Counted from the stretch's first letter, positions 46,808 to 58,717 are shown. The stretch: DNA of 64,000 nucleotides from Polaribacter sp. SA4-12 (GCF_002163675.1 NZ_CP019334.1:1126001-1190000), one strand, 5' to 3'. The notes: a model not told the origin generated them from the sequence alone. Translations and numbers: made by a program.

Positions 46808-47740
46808 ATGAATAACGGAATCTACGCAAAATTCACTACATCAAAAGGTGATATTTTAGTACAATTAGAACAAGAAAAAGCTCCTGGAACTGTTGGAAAC
46901 TTTATTGCTTTAGCAGAAGGAAATTTAGAAAACTCTGTAAAAGACCAAGGGACTCCATATTATAATGGATTAAAATTCCACAGAGTAATTCCAGATTTTA
47001 TGATTCAAGGTGGTTGCCCACAAGGAACAGGAACAGGAAACCCAGGTTATAAATTTGATGATGAATTTCATCCAGATTTAAAACATGATGCACCAGGAAA
47101 ATTAGCAATGGCTAACTCTGGTCCAGCTACAAACGGAAGTCAGTTTTATATTACGCACGTTCCTACTCCATGGTTAGATGGTAAACATACTGTTTTTGGT
47201 TCTGTAATTGAAGGACAAGATATCGTAGATGCTATTGCTCAAGGTGATGAATTAACAGCTGTAGAAATTATTAAAGTTGGTGCAGAAGCAGAAGCTTTTA
47301 ACGCGGTTGAATCTTTTAGAACTTTTGAAGGTTCTAGAGAAAAACGTGAAGCTAGTGAAATAGCAAAACAAAAAGCTTTATTAGATACTGTTGCTGCTGG
47401 TTATGATGAAACTGCAAGCGGATTACGTTACCAAATTTTACAAAAAGGTGATGGAAAAAAAGCGACAAAAGGAGCTGGAGTTTCTGTACATTATAAAGGT
47501 CAGTTATTAGATGGTACCGTATTTGATTCTTCTTATAAGAGAAAAGAGCCAATCGATTTTAATGTTGGTGTTGGTCAAGTAATTGCTGGTTGGGATGAAG
47601 GAATTTTATTATTACAAGTTGGTGATAAAGCTCGTTTTGTAATACCTTCTAATTTAGCATATGGTTCTGCTGGTGCAGGAGGAGTAATTCCACCTGATGC
47701 TACTTTAATCTTTGATGTTGAATTAATGGCAGTAAAGTAA
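46808..47740 (+). CDS. Fused cyclophilin-FKBP peptidyl-prolyl isomerase
   Basis: The 310-residue protein joins two unrelated isomerase folds. Residues about 5-165 are a cyclophilin ([44 protein letters not shown]) with Arg, Phe, Gln and Trp active-site positions visible. Residues about 200-310 are an FKBP domain ([59 protein letters not shown]). A charged helical linker separates them. No signal peptide is present, so it acts in the cytoplasm. Such dual-family immunophilins have been noted in some Bacteroidota. Confidence 0.94.
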   Translation: MNNGIYAKFTTSKGDILVQLEQEKAPGTVGNFIALAEGNLENSVKDQGTPYYNGLKFHRVIPDFMIQGGCPQGTGTGNPGYKFDDEFHPDLKHDAPGKLAMANSGPATNGSQFYITHVPTPWLDGKHTVFGSVIEGQDIVDAIAQGDELTAVEIIKVGAEAEAFNAVESFRTFEGSREKREASEIAKQKALLDTVAAGYDETASGLRYQILQKGDGKKATKGAGVSVHYKGQLLDGTVFDSSYKRKEPIDFNVGVGQVIAGWDEGILLLQVGDKARFVIPSNLAYGSAGAGGVIPPDATLIFDVELMAVK

Positions 47741-47790
47741 AAATATCATTCCTAGTTTTTACAAGGAATTTTAATACTATATATTTTTAT

Positions 47791-47827
47791 AAGAATAGCT
47801 CTCTGGTTTCAGGGAGCTATTCTTTTT
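47791..47827 (+). terminator. Terminator of the PPIase fusion gene
   Basis: AGAATAGCTCTCT pairs, with one G-U, to AGGGAGCTATTCT, followed by a T run. Confidence 0.9.
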
Positions 47828-47872
47828 GTAAAAATAAGTGTTTTCATTCATGATTTTTTACTTCAAAAAAAC

Positions 47873-47880
47873 TAAATTTG
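47873..47880 (+). promoter_or_regulatory. -7 element of the TonB-C-like gene
   Basis: TAAATTTG lies 17 nt before the ATG at 47898. Confidence 0.55.
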
Positions 47881-47897
47881 GTTAAAAAAAAATTGAC

Positions 47898-48629
47898 ATG
47901 AATAAAATTTTACTTTTTACATTCTTTTTAATATTTCAAATAACATCTTCACAAGAATTGAACATTAATAAAAACTGGGTAATGAATTCCGCAGTTGATT
48001 GTTCTGGAAAAAAGCTTAAACGTTCTCAAGAAAACCATTGGAATGTAACTTTTAAGGCAAACGGATTCGCTACTTTTATAATCAATAAAGACTTAAAAAA
48101 AGAAACTCCTTTTAAAATTAATGGAGATAATATTAACTTAGCGAATGTTAATTATAAAATATCAAAAATTACAAAGGACTCATTAATTTTATTAGAGAAC
48201 TCTAAACGATGTGTAAAATATTTATTCCTAACAAAATCTGCAACTCAACAAGTAAAAGCTGAAATAATTAAGAAGCAAGCTTATAAACATTTTATGCACA
48301 ATGGAGATACTGTGTACTTTACAACGGAATATAATGCTCCTAAACTAAAAAACTACGAGAGTTATCATTCCTATTTTTACAAAAAACTTCCTTACTTCAA
48401 TAAACCCGATTGTGTGGCACAATTTCAATTTATCGTTTCAAAAAATGGAGAAATATTAAATCCAAAAGGTAGTATTAGTTGTCTTAAAAATGATCAAAAA
48501 AAGGTTACTAAAATCATCGAAAAAATGAAAGGTAATTGGACACCAATGCTAATTGATAGTAAACCTGTAAACTCATTAATCCGAGAAAAAATAACCTACG
48601 GAAAAACAATGAAGCTAAGTACACATTAA
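47898..48629 (+). CDS. Exported protein with TonB C-terminal-like domain
   Basis: The 243-residue protein has a cleavable signal peptide (1-19). The first part (20-120; WVMNSAVDCSGKKLKRSQ...) reads like a lipocalin-type small beta domain. The last 75 residues (CVAQFQFIVSKNGEILNPKG, KIIEKMKGNWTPMLIDSKPV, then SLIREKITYG) match the TonB C-terminal fold. Unlike TonB it lacks an N-terminal membrane anchor and proline-rich spacer. A role at the periplasmic face of outer membrane receptors is possible but unproven. Confidence 0.75.
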   Translation: MNKILLFTFFLIFQITSSQELNINKNWVMNSAVDCSGKKLKRSQENHWNVTFKANGFATFIINKDLKKETPFKINGDNINLANVNYKISKITKDSLILLENSKRCVKYLFLTKSATQQVKAEIIKKQAYKHFMHNGDTVYFTTEYNAPKLKNYESYHSYFYKKLPYFNKPDCVAQFQFIVSKNGEILNPKGSISCLKNDQKKVTKIIEKMKGNWTPMLIDSKPVNSLIREKITYGKTMKLSTH

Positions 48630-48634
48630 TTTAG

Positions 48635-49042
48635 CTACTTCTTTTCTAAATGGTCTTCGATATCTGCAATATGATGTTGCAATGCTTTTGTAGAAATTTG
48701 TATTTCTTTTATCAACAAAGACAGAGAAATAATCAACAATATTAAGGCAAAACCAAAAACCCAAACTGCCATTGTGTTTAGATGTACATAAATTAGAAAC
48801 ATGGTTACAACACAAAACAACAAACTAGAAATACCGAAAATCTGCATCCATTTTGTTAACGTTAAACGGAGTTTTAAATTCTTAATTTGTCTTAATAATG
48901 AAGTATCTTTCTTCTCTAAATAAATACCATGCAAATTTCTAATAACTGCTGCATACGCTAAAAATCGATTGGTATATGCCAACATAATTAAAGAAATTGC
49001 TGAAAATAAAACTGCCGGTGTTGTTAATGTTAATTCTTCCAT
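48635..49042 (-). CDS. DUF2721-type inner membrane protein
   Basis: The 135-residue protein has three hydrophobic helices (about 8-30, 66-86, 90-113) with a basic loop (LLRQIKNLKLRLTLTKWMQI) and a charged C-terminus. The LTTPAVLFSAISLIMLAYTN start and RFLAYAAVIR segment fit the DUF2721 family. The function is unknown. It converges with the TonB-C-like gene; no terminator is clear between them. Confidence 0.8.
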   Translation of the reverse strand: MEELTLTTPAVLFSAISLIMLAYTNRFLAYAAVIRNLHGIYLEKKDTSLLRQIKNLKLRLTLTKWMQIFGISSLLFCVVTMFLIYVHLNTMAVWVFGFALILLIISLSLLIKEIQISTKALQHHIADIEDHLEKK

Positions 49043-49161
49043 ATAAACATCAAAATTAAGTAATAATTATCATCAAATTAAAAAATTAACATCAAAATTT
49101 TAGTGTTATTTATTTAAGAAAATTCTAGAAAATCTCGTATTTCTAAACCCAACAAAAATGT

Positions 49162-49169
49162 TACATTTG
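49162..49169 (+). promoter_or_regulatory. -7 element of trmD, leaderless type
   Basis: TACATTTG ends 5 nt before the trmD ATG. Confidence 0.6.
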
Positions 49170-49174
49170 CAAAC

Positions 49175-49861
49175 ATGCGAATAGATATTATTTCAGTTGC
49201 CCCAAATTTATTAGAAAGTCCGTTTAATCATTCTATTATTAAAAGAGCCAAAGATAAAGGTTTAGCAGAAATTGTAATTCATGATTTACGTGAGTATGGT
49301 TTGGGCAATTACAAACAAATTGACGACACACAGTTTGGTGGTGGTGCTGGTATGGTTATGATGATTGAACCCATTGCAAATTGTATTAAAAAACTACAAT
49401 CTGAGAGAACGTATGATGAAGTTATTTATATGACTCCAGATGCACAAACATTAAATCAAGGAACTGCAAACACACTTTCTTTAAGAGAAAACATCCTTAT
49501 TTTAACAGGTCATTATAAAGGTGTAGATCAAAGAATTCGTGATAAATATATTACAAAAGAAATTTCTATTGGCGATTATGTTTTAACTGGCGGAGAATTA
49601 GCAGCTGCCGTTTTAGTAGATGCTATTGTTCGTTTAATTCCTGGTGTTATTGGTGATGAACAATCTGCTTTAACAGATTCTTTTCAAGATAATTTATTAT
49701 CACCTCCTGTATACACTAGACCTTCTGAGTTTGAAGGAATGAAAGTCCCTGATGTTTTATTATCTGGTAATTTTCCTAAAATTGATGATTGGAGAAGTGA
49801 CCAAGCTTACAAAAGAACAGAAGAAATAAGACCCGATTTATTAGAAGATGAAAACTCTTAG
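49175..49861 (+). CDS. trmD: tRNA (guanine-N1)-methyltransferase
   Basis: TrmD methylates G37 of tRNAs reading CNN codons and prevents frameshifting. The 228 residues have the SPOUT knot: the N-terminal [59 protein letters not shown] and the [15 protein letters not shown] segment. The gene lies upstream of rplS as in many bacteria, with a glycosyltransferase inserted between them. Confidence 0.97.
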   Translation: MRIDIISVAPNLLESPFNHSIIKRAKDKGLAEIVIHDLREYGLGNYKQIDDTQFGGGAGMVMMIEPIANCIKKLQSERTYDEVIYMTPDAQTLNQGTANTLSLRENILILTGHYKGVDQRIRDKYITKEISIGDYVLTGGELAAAVLVDAIVRLIPGVIGDEQSALTDSFQDNLLSPPVYTRPSEFEGMKVPDVLLSGNFPKIDDWRSDQAYKRTEEIRPDLLEDENS

Positions 49862-49893
49862 CCTTTTTAATATAAATTTCAGAACGCAAAACT

Positions 49894-51375
49894 TTGAATA
49901 AGATAAAAACATTTATAAAAAATAATAAAGCCATTTCTTGGGTTTTAGGATTTCAATTATTTCGATTGATATTACTCCCATTTATGGGTTTAATGCCTCA
50001 AGATGCGTATTATTATTTATACGGACAGAATTTATCTCTTTCTTATTTTGATCATCCAGGAATGATTGGATACATTTTAAGGGTCTTTACAGATGTTTTT
50101 GGACACTCTATTTTTGCAATTAAATTTGCTGATTTTGTTGTTACCTCTTTAACCATATTAAGTTTTTACAAATTAGCTTCTTACTTTTTATCAAAACAGA
50201 AACTACAAAGAGCAATTGTTTTATTAGCTTCTACTATTTTTATTTCTATTTTATCTTTTAATTCTACACCAGATGTTCCACTTTTATTATTCTGGACATT
50301 GAGTTTAATTTGTTTGTACAAAGCAATTTTTGAAGAAAAAAAATGGTTTTGGATTTTAGGCGGAATTGCAATGGGACTTGCTTTCGATAGCAAATACACC
50401 TCATTACTATTGCAAATAGGATTAATTGCATTCGTTATGTTTTCTAACAAATACAGAAAACTATTACTTTCTCCTTGGTTTTGGCTTTCGCTGATAATAT
50501 CAGTAGCAGTAACTTTTCCTGTTTGGTATTGGAACTACCAAAACGAGTTTGCATCATTTGCTTTTCAATCATCAGAAAGAACAAGTTCTATCTCAGAATT
50601 TAAAATATCACCTTCAAATTTCTTTGGTGCAATTGGTCATCAAATGTTCTTATTATTACCAGTTTTATTTTTAATTTTTATAACGTTTACTTATAAATAT
50701 GTAAAAAGAGCGTTGTTAAAGTTTAAAATTCCACAAGTTAAAACCTTATTTTTATTGGCGTTTTTTATTCCAACTTTTGTTGGTTTCTTTAGCCTTACTC
50801 CTATTTATTGGGTAAAACTAAATTGGATGATGCCTTCTTATATTACAGGAATCATTTTAGCAGGAATGTTTATCAATAAGAAGTTATTGAAAATTCAAAT
50901 TATATTTTCAATTGTCTTTCACGTATTGGTAAGCCTTCAAATCCTATTCTATTTAGTTCCTATTAAAAGCGATGATACTTGGGTTGGTTGGGAAGAATTA
51001 GCTTTAGAAACAGAAAAATTACAGGAGAAATATCCAAACACATTTGTGTTTTCTGATGATAATTATAAAACGTCTGCTTGTTTAAACTTTTTTATGGATG
51101 ATAAAGTCTATGCTCAAAACATCATAGGTTTACACGCTTTACATTTCGATTATTTAGGTGATGATTTATCAACCTTAAATACTAAAAATGCATTGTTTAT
51201 AGATTCTGATAAACGTTTTAAGAATAAAGATAGAAAAGGAAACTTTCATCCATTATTAAATAATCATTTTGATAAAGTTACAGAACTAACACCAATCATT
51301 ATTAAGATTAATGGGAAAGAGTCTCGTAAGTTCTGGGTTTTCTACTGTACTAATTATCAAGTAAAAAATAATTAG
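49894..51375 (+). CDS. GT39-like (ArnT/PMT) membrane glycosyltransferase
   Basis: The 493-residue protein starts at TTG 49894. The next ATG (MGLMPQDAYYY) would remove the first membrane helix. Ten or more hydrophobic helices fill residues 12-345. The first large loop has the family's acidic catalytic region PQDAYYYLYGQNLSLSYFDH. A soluble C-terminal domain (about 355-493) follows. Members move sugars from polyprenyl-phosphate carriers to lipids or proteins on the periplasmic side. The acceptor here is unknown. It begins 32 nt after trmD and is probably cotranscribed. Confidence 0.85.
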   Translation: MNKIKTFIKNNKAISWVLGFQLFRLILLPFMGLMPQDAYYYLYGQNLSLSYFDHPGMIGYILRVFTDVFGHSIFAIKFADFVVTSLTILSFYKLASYFLSKQKLQRAIVLLASTIFISILSFNSTPDVPLLLFWTLSLICLYKAIFEEKKWFWILGGIAMGLAFDSKYTSLLLQIGLIAFVMFSNKYRKLLLSPWFWLSLIISVAVTFPVWYWNYQNEFASFAFQSSERTSSISEFKISPSNFFGAIGHQMFLLLPVLFLIFITFTYKYVKRALLKFKIPQVKTLFLLAFFIPTFVGFFSLTPIYWVKLNWMMPSYITGIILAGMFINKKLLKIQIIFSIVFHVLVSLQILFYLVPIKSDDTWVGWEELALETEKLQEKYPNTFVFSDDNYKTSACLNFFMDDKVYAQNIIGLHALHFDYLGDDLSTLNTKNALFIDSDKRFKNKDRKGNFHPLLNNHFDKVTELTPIIIKINGKESRKFWVFYCTNYQVKNN

Positions 51376-51404
51376 TTTTAGTTTTTTCAATAAAAAATAA
51401 TGAT

Positions 51405-51412
51405 TACTTTTG
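51405..51412 (+). promoter_or_regulatory. -7 element of rplS
   Basis: TACTTTTG, an exact TAnnTTTG match. The predicted 5' leader is about 60-65 nt. Confidence 0.65.
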
Positions 51413-51414
51413 CA

Positions 51415-51482
51415 AACGCTAAAATAACCTCTGACGAAGAAATCGTGAATGTTGCTTTACAAAAAATTATAAATATTAAGAT
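51415..51482 (+). promoter_or_regulatory. Possible structured leader of rplS
   Basis: The leader can form a small hairpin ACGA-AGAAA-TCGT (51434-51446) inside an outer bulged pairing of GCAAAC (51412-51417) with GTTGC (51451-51455). It is long for this genome, where several leaders are nearly absent, so autogenous control by L19 is conceivable. Confidence 0.3.
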
Positions 51483-51836
51483 ATGGAAGCTTTAATAAAG
51501 TTTGTTCAAGAAGAATTTGTAGCAAGAAAAGAATTTGCAGAATTTGCAGCTGGTGATACAATCACTGTTTATTACGAAATTAAAGAGGGTGAAAAAGTAC
51601 GTACTCAGTTTTTTAGAGGTGTAGTTATTCAAAGAAAAGGAGTTGCAGCTTCTGAAACGTTTACAATCAGAAAAATGTCTGGTACTGTAGGTGTAGAAAG
51701 AATTTTTCCTGTAAACTTACCTTCTATTCAAAAAATTGAAGTTAACAAAAGAGGTAAAGTACGTAGAGCTCGTATTTTCTACTTTAGAGGTCTTACTGGT
51801 AAAAAAGCTAGAATTACTGAAAAAAGAAGAAAATAA
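51483..51836 (+). CDS. rplS: 50S ribosomal protein L19
   Basis: The 117-residue L19 sits at the 30S-50S interface. Diagnostic stretches are FAAGDTITVYYEIKEGEKVR, QFFRGVVIQRKGVAASETFT, SGTVGVERIFPVNLPSIQKI and the basic C-terminus KKARITEKRRK. It has its own promoter and terminator, so it can be expressed apart from trmD. Confidence 0.98.
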   Translation: MEALIKFVQEEFVARKEFAEFAAGDTITVYYEIKEGEKVRTQFFRGVVIQRKGVAASETFTIRKMSGTVGVERIFPVNLPSIQKIEVNKRGKVRRARIFYFRGLTGKKARITEKRRK

Positions 51837-51854
51837 TCTCTTTTTACATAAATT

Positions 51855-51893
51855 TAAAAAAAGCGTTGTGAATTTTCACAACGCTTTTTTTTA
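51855..51893 (+). terminator. Terminator of rplS
   Basis: AAGCGTTGTGAA, a 2-4 nt loop, TTCACAACGCTT and a T run. The remaining gap to 52204 holds only AT-rich sequence and the icd promoter. Confidence 0.92.
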
Positions 51894-52132
51894 TGCCCAA
51901 AATATACTTATTTGAGATTTAATATTGAAACGTAAAAAACACCCTTTATTCAAATCTTTTAGCAATTTTAATAGTACAGAATACTTTTTGTAAGAAGCTT
52001 AATTTTACGTAATAGGCCATTAATCTTCCTATAAACTCATATTCGTATTAATACCCGTGATTTATTATTAAATACCTATAAAAACAACACAATTAATACT
52101 TTTTAATCAATATAAATACCACTTTAAATTCA

Positions 52133-52140
52133 TAAATTTG
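52133..52140 (+). promoter_or_regulatory. -7 element of icd
   Basis: TAAATTTG matches the consensus, with a predicted leader of about 55-60 nt. Confidence 0.6.
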
Positions 52141-52198
52141 CTTCGCTTTTTTTACGAAAACCATTTCGTTGAAAATAAATAACATCTAAAAAATATAA

Positions 52199-54424
<2,226 letters not shown>

Positions 54425-54454
54425 AAATAAGCTAAATTTTCTTAAAACATTAAC

Positions 54455-54484
54455 AAAAAGAGTGCTTTATGGCACTCTTTTTTC
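54455..54484 (+). terminator. Terminator of icd
   Basis: AAAAAGAGTGC, loop TTTATG, GCACTCTTTTTT. Confidence 0.9.
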
Positions 54485-54486
54485 AT

Positions 54487-54494
54487 TAGATTTG
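54487..54494 (+). promoter_or_regulatory. -7 element of the export operon
   Basis: TAGATTTG directly follows the icd terminator and precedes the adaptor ATG by 23 nt. Confidence 0.6.
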
Positions 54495-54517
54495 GTTGCT
54501 AAACAAACTGAAAACTA

Positions 54518-55765
54518 ATGACTAAGAAAAAAATTGCGCTTATTTCTGTAGCATCACTAATTGTTCTCTACTTAATTTACAATTATTTTTCATCTCCAAC
54601 AGACGATAAAGTATACTTAGAATCAAAAGTATCAAAAGGAAATTTTGTAAGTGAAGTAATCACTTCTGGTGAAGCACAATCTACAAGTTCTAAAAAAATT
54701 AATGGGCCTAACAATCTTAGAAAATTTAGATTAAACAATCTAAAAATACAAGATTTAGTAGCAGAAGGAACCATTGTAAAAGAAGGAGATTACGTTGGTA
54801 GATTAGACCCTAGTAGTGTAAATGAACAAATACTAGATGCTCGTTTAAACTTAGAAACAGCTCAATCTAAATACACACAACAGCAATTAGATACCACACT
54901 ATCTTTAAAGCAAGAAAGAAATTCTATTAAAGATTTGCGTTTTACCATGCAAGAAACCAAATTAGAATTAGAACAATCTATTTATGAACCACCTGCAACC
55001 ATAAAAAAATTAGAAATTAATTTAGAAAAAGCAGAAAGAGGTTTAAAAGAAAAGTTAGAAAACTATACCATAAAAAAGAGACAAGCGAATGCAAAAATGG
55101 TAGAAGTTGGAACATCTGTATCTAAAATTAATAAAAAACTGAACGACTTATTAAAACTATTAAAGTCTTTTACAATTTATTCTGATGGAAATGGAATGAT
55201 TACTTATGATAAAAATTGGGATGGTACTAAAAAGAAAGTAGGTTCTTCAATAAGTCCATGGAATCCTACAATTGCAAGTTTGCCAGATTTAACTAAAATG
55301 GAATCTAAAACTTATGCAAATGAAGTTGATATTAGAAAAATAAAAAAAGGATTGCCTGTAAAAATAGGATTTGACGCTTTTCCTGATATAGAAATGGAAG
55401 GAATTGTTACTAATGTTGCTAATGTTGGTGAAAAGAAAAGAGGTTCTGATATTAAAGTTTTTCAGGTTTTAATAAAACTAGATGGTTCTAATTCTAATAT
55501 TAGACCAGGAATGACAACTTCAAATAAGATATTAACTTTTGAAAGAAAAGATGTTTTAAGCATTCCTTTAGAAGCCGTTTTCTCTAAAGATTCTATAACT
55601 TATGTTTATAAAAAATCTGGCTTTTCTGTTATCAAAAAGGAAATACTAATTGGAGATTCAAATAATGATTCAGTTATAATAACTGAAGGTTTAGCAGAAA
55701 ACGATGTTGTTTATTTAAACAAACCAGAAGGATACGACAAAGAACAAATAGCCAAATTAAATTAG
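54518..55765 (+). CDS. Periplasmic adaptor (HlyD/MacA-like) of an export system
   Basis: The 415-residue protein has one N-terminal membrane anchor (5-25), a split biotinyl-lipoyl domain (about 45-95 and 225-260), a long coiled-coil hairpin (about 100-205), and beta-barrel and membrane-proximal domains (MESKTYANEVDIRKIKKGLP, RPGMTTSNKIL, VLSIPLEAVFSKD). It bridges an inner membrane transporter to TolC. It is followed by the permease after 7 nt and then by a TolC gene. Confidence 0.88.
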   Translation: MTKKKIALISVASLIVLYLIYNYFSSPTDDKVYLESKVSKGNFVSEVITSGEAQSTSSKKINGPNNLRKFRLNNLKIQDLVAEGTIVKEGDYVGRLDPSSVNEQILDARLNLETAQSKYTQQQLDTTLSLKQERNSIKDLRFTMQETKLELEQSIYEPPATIKKLEINLEKAERGLKEKLENYTIKKRQANAKMVEVGTSVSKINKKLNDLLKLLKSFTIYSDGNGMITYDKNWDGTKKKVGSSISPWNPTIASLPDLTKMESKTYANEVDIRKIKKGLPVKIGFDAFPDIEMEGIVTNVANVGEKKRGSDIKVFQVLIKLDGSNSNIRPGMTTSNKILTFERKDVLSIPLEAVFSKDSITYVYKKSGFSVIKKEILIGDSNNDSVIITEGLAENDVVYLNKPEGYDKEQIAKLN

Positions 55766-55772
55766 TTCTATT

Positions 55773-57146
55773 ATGATAGACAAAATTTATATTGAAAAAC
55801 TAAAATCTAATTTTAGTGAAGCTGTTCGTGTAATTTTAGCTAATAAAATTAGAACCTTACTTACCTCTTTAGGAATTATTTTTGGTGTTGCTGCTGTAAT
55901 AACAATGCTTGCTATTGGTAGTGGTGCAGAAAAAGAAATTTTAGCACAGTTAGAATTAGTAGGTGTTAATAATATTGTTATTACTCCTATACCAGATGAA
56001 ACGGAGAATGAAAACGAAGATGCTGCAGATGATGGAGCAATAGCCGCTAAACGTTTTTCTAAGGGATTAGATATGCTAGATGTAATTAGCATTAGAAAAA
56101 ACATTCCTTCTGTTAAAACTGTAAGTCCAGAAATAGTTTTAGAAACTTATGTTATTAAAAAAGGAAGACAAAGTGCAGTAAAATTAATTGGTGTTTCTAC
56201 AGATTATTTTGCAACTGCAAACATTACTATAGAAAGTGGTAAAAACTTTTCTAATGCACAACTAGAAAACTCACTTCCTGTTTGTGTTATTGGTAAGAAA
56301 ATAGAAAAAAAATTATTTACAGGAGAAAGCGCAATTGGTAAACAGATAAAAGTAAAAGATGTTTGGTTACAAGTAATTGGCATAATTGAAGAAAAAATTA
56401 TTTCAGAAAACGCACAAGAAAACCTAGGTATTAGAGATTTAAATAAAGATGTTTATATACCTATAAAAACCTTTTTAGTCCGTTATAAAGACCGTAAAAT
56501 AATAAGTGATAAACAAATAGATTTAAGTGGTGGAGGAATGATAATGGTTGGGGGTAATAACCAAGGTCCTAAAAAGAGAATACCTAGAGGTAATTATCAT
56601 CAAATTGATAAATTAATTGTACAAGTAAATAATTCAACAGAATTAAACGCAACTGCAGATGTGTTGAGTAGAATGTTAAAAAGAAGACATAATGATATGT
56701 TAGACTTTGAGATTTCAATTCCAATTCAATTATTAAAGCAACAGCAAAAAACCAAACAGATATTTAATATTGTACTTAGTATAATTGCTGGTATTTCTTT
56801 ATTAATTGGCGGTATTGGTATTATGAATATCATGTTAGCATCTGTTCTAGAAAGAACAAAAGAAATTGGAATTATAAGAGCAATTGGAGCAACACAAGAA
56901 GATGTTATACTTCAGTTTTTAACTGAATCTATTTTAGTAAGTATTGGTGGCGGAATTATAGGAATCGTCTTAGGTATTTTTGCCTCCTATATTCTAGAGA
57001 TTACAACCGGAATTGAAACTATTTTAACGCTAAGTTCTATTTTACTATCATTTTTTGTGGCAACCTTAATTGGTTTAATTTTTGGAATTGCACCTGCAAA
57101 ATCTGCTGCAAGTAAGAGTCCTATTGAAGCTATAAGACACGAATAA
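55773..57146 (+). CDS. MacB-type ABC transporter permease (no ATPase domain)
   Basis: The 457-residue protein has the MacB permease layout: first helix (about 20-50, IRTLLTSLGIIFGVAAVITM), a periplasmic MacB-PCD domain (about 60-320) and three C-terminal helices in an FtsX domain (SIIAGISLLIGGIGIMNIML, ERTKEIGIIRAIGATQEDV, then the last two helices). It ends with SAASKSPIEAIRHE. No Walker motifs are in the chain and no ATPase gene adjoins, so the ATP-binding partner must lie elsewhere. Confidence 0.9.
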   Translation: MIDKIYIEKLKSNFSEAVRVILANKIRTLLTSLGIIFGVAAVITMLAIGSGAEKEILAQLELVGVNNIVITPIPDETENENEDAADDGAIAAKRFSKGLDMLDVISIRKNIPSVKTVSPEIVLETYVIKKGRQSAVKLIGVSTDYFATANITIESGKNFSNAQLENSLPVCVIGKKIEKKLFTGESAIGKQIKVKDVWLQVIGIIEEKIISENAQENLGIRDLNKDVYIPIKTFLVRYKDRKIISDKQIDLSGGGMIMVGGNNQGPKKRIPRGNYHQIDKLIVQVNNSTELNATADVLSRMLKRRHNDMLDFEISIPIQLLKQQQKTKQIFNIVLSIIAGISLLIGGIGIMNIMLASVLERTKEIGIIRAIGATQEDVILQFLTESILVSIGGGIIGIVLGIFASYILEITTGIETILTLSSILLSFFVATLIGLIFGIAPAKSAASKSPIEAIRHE

Positions 57147-57220
57147 ACTATAGAGAGCCAATAATTGGCATTTAACAAGTAATATCAATTATAAAAATAA
57201 TCGTTTAAGAAATTAAATTA

Positions 57221-58678
57221 ATGAAAAAGATAATTATACTATTTTGTTTTTTACTATCTATTTCTCTTTATAGTCAAAGAGAAATTACATTAGAAGAAGC
57301 TATTAAAATTGCTCAAAAAAACTCACCAGATTATAAAACACTTTTAAATAAAAACCAAGCAAGTTTTTGGAGGTTTAAAAACTACAAAGCAGGTTTTTTA
57401 CCACAGTTACGCTTAAACGCAACTTTACCTTCCTATTCTAATTCTATAAATGGTCAAATCAATGATGATGGTCAGTATGAATTTGTTAGATCAAATCAAG
57501 CTAGATTACAAGGTAATTTGTCTTTAAATCAGAATATTGCTTTAACAGGTGGAACTATTTCTTTAAGTTCTCAGTTAGAAAGAGTTGATGTTTTTGGGGA
57601 TAATTCTTCAACAGGTTTTTCAGTTATTCCTTTTTCAATAAATTATAATCAAAATTCAATTTTTTACAATCAATTTAAATGGGATAAAAAGATAGAGCCT
57701 TTAATTTATGAAGAAGCAAAAAGAGAATTCATCGAAAATATGGAGCAAATTTCATTAAATACTTCAAGAAGATATTTTGCCTTATTAAAAGCTCAAGTTC
57801 AATCTAAAATTGCCAAATCAAACTTATCTAATCAAGATACATTATTTCAAATATCTAAAGGAAGGTTTAAAATGGGGAAAATAGCAGAAAATGATTTACT
57901 TCAGATAGAGCTTTCAGTTTTAAACTCTAAAAATAGTCTTACCACAAATGAGATTAATTTTAAAAGAACTTCACAAAATTTATCTAGATATTTATCTTTA
58001 GACACAGAAAATATTTTACTAAATGTACCTAAGGAATTATCCATATTTAAGGTTACTGTAAAGAAAGCAATTGAAGAAGCTAAATCAAACAGAAAAGCAG
58101 TTATAGAATTTAGAAGAAAAAGATTACAAGCAGAACAAGATGTTGCAGAAGTAAAAGGTAGTAATCGTTTACAATTAAGATTAAATGCAAACTTTGGTAT
58201 CTCTCAACAGGGACAAGTTTTTAATAATTTATTTCAAAATTATAATCAACAACAAAATGTTTCGATATCTATAGGAATGCCAATTTTAGATTGGGGAGTT
58301 TCTAAATCTAGAAGAAAGTTAGTTGAGGCAAGTAAAGATTTAGTAAACACAAATATTGAGCAAGACAAACAAGAGTTTGACCAAGAAATTTATTTGCATG
58401 TTTTGAATTGGCAAAATCAACGTAATTTTTTAGAGACTGCTAAAAAAGCCCAAGAAATTGCTATTAGAAGATACGATATCACTAAAAAAAGATTTGTTCT
58501 TGGTAAAATTACAATTACAGATTTAAATTTAGCGCTTCAAGAAAAAGACAGATCTGTTTTACAATACTTAAATTCTTTAGAAAATTTTTGGACTGATTAC
58601 TATACCCTAAGAAGACTAACTTTATATGATTTTATTAAAAATAAAAAAATAGAAGTTAAAGATATTATTTACAATTAA
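57221..58678 (+). CDS. TolC-family outer membrane efflux protein
   Basis: The 485-residue protein has a signal peptide (1-18, ending LYSQ) and two helical OEP repeats, the first about 20-245 and the second about 270-460, each with strand and coiled-coil helix segments. ITLEEAIKIAQKNSPDYKTL and KGKITITDLNLALQEKDRSVL-like helices are typical. It is the outer membrane channel for the preceding adaptor and permease. It begins 75 nt after the permease; a 13-bp palindrome GCCAATAATTGGC lies at 57157-57169 in the gap. Confidence 0.9.
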   Translation: MKKIIILFCFLLSISLYSQREITLEEAIKIAQKNSPDYKTLLNKNQASFWRFKNYKAGFLPQLRLNATLPSYSNSINGQINDDGQYEFVRSNQARLQGNLSLNQNIALTGGTISLSSQLERVDVFGDNSSTGFSVIPFSINYNQNSIFYNQFKWDKKIEPLIYEEAKREFIENMEQISLNTSRRYFALLKAQVQSKIAKSNLSNQDTLFQISKGRFKMGKIAENDLLQIELSVLNSKNSLTTNEINFKRTSQNLSRYLSLDTENILLNVPKELSIFKVTVKKAIEEAKSNRKAVIEFRRKRLQAEQDVAEVKGSNRLQLRLNANFGISQQGQVFNNLFQNYNQQQNVSISIGMPILDWGVSKSRRKLVEASKDLVNTNIEQDKQEFDQEIYLHVLNWQNQRNFLETAKKAQEIAIRRYDITKKRFVLGKITITDLNLALQEKDRSVLQYLNSLENFWTDYYTLRRLTLYDFIKNKKIEVKDIIYN

Positions 58679-58717
58679 AAATCCTCAATTTTAACCTTAT
58701 ATTAAAATTAAGAATTG

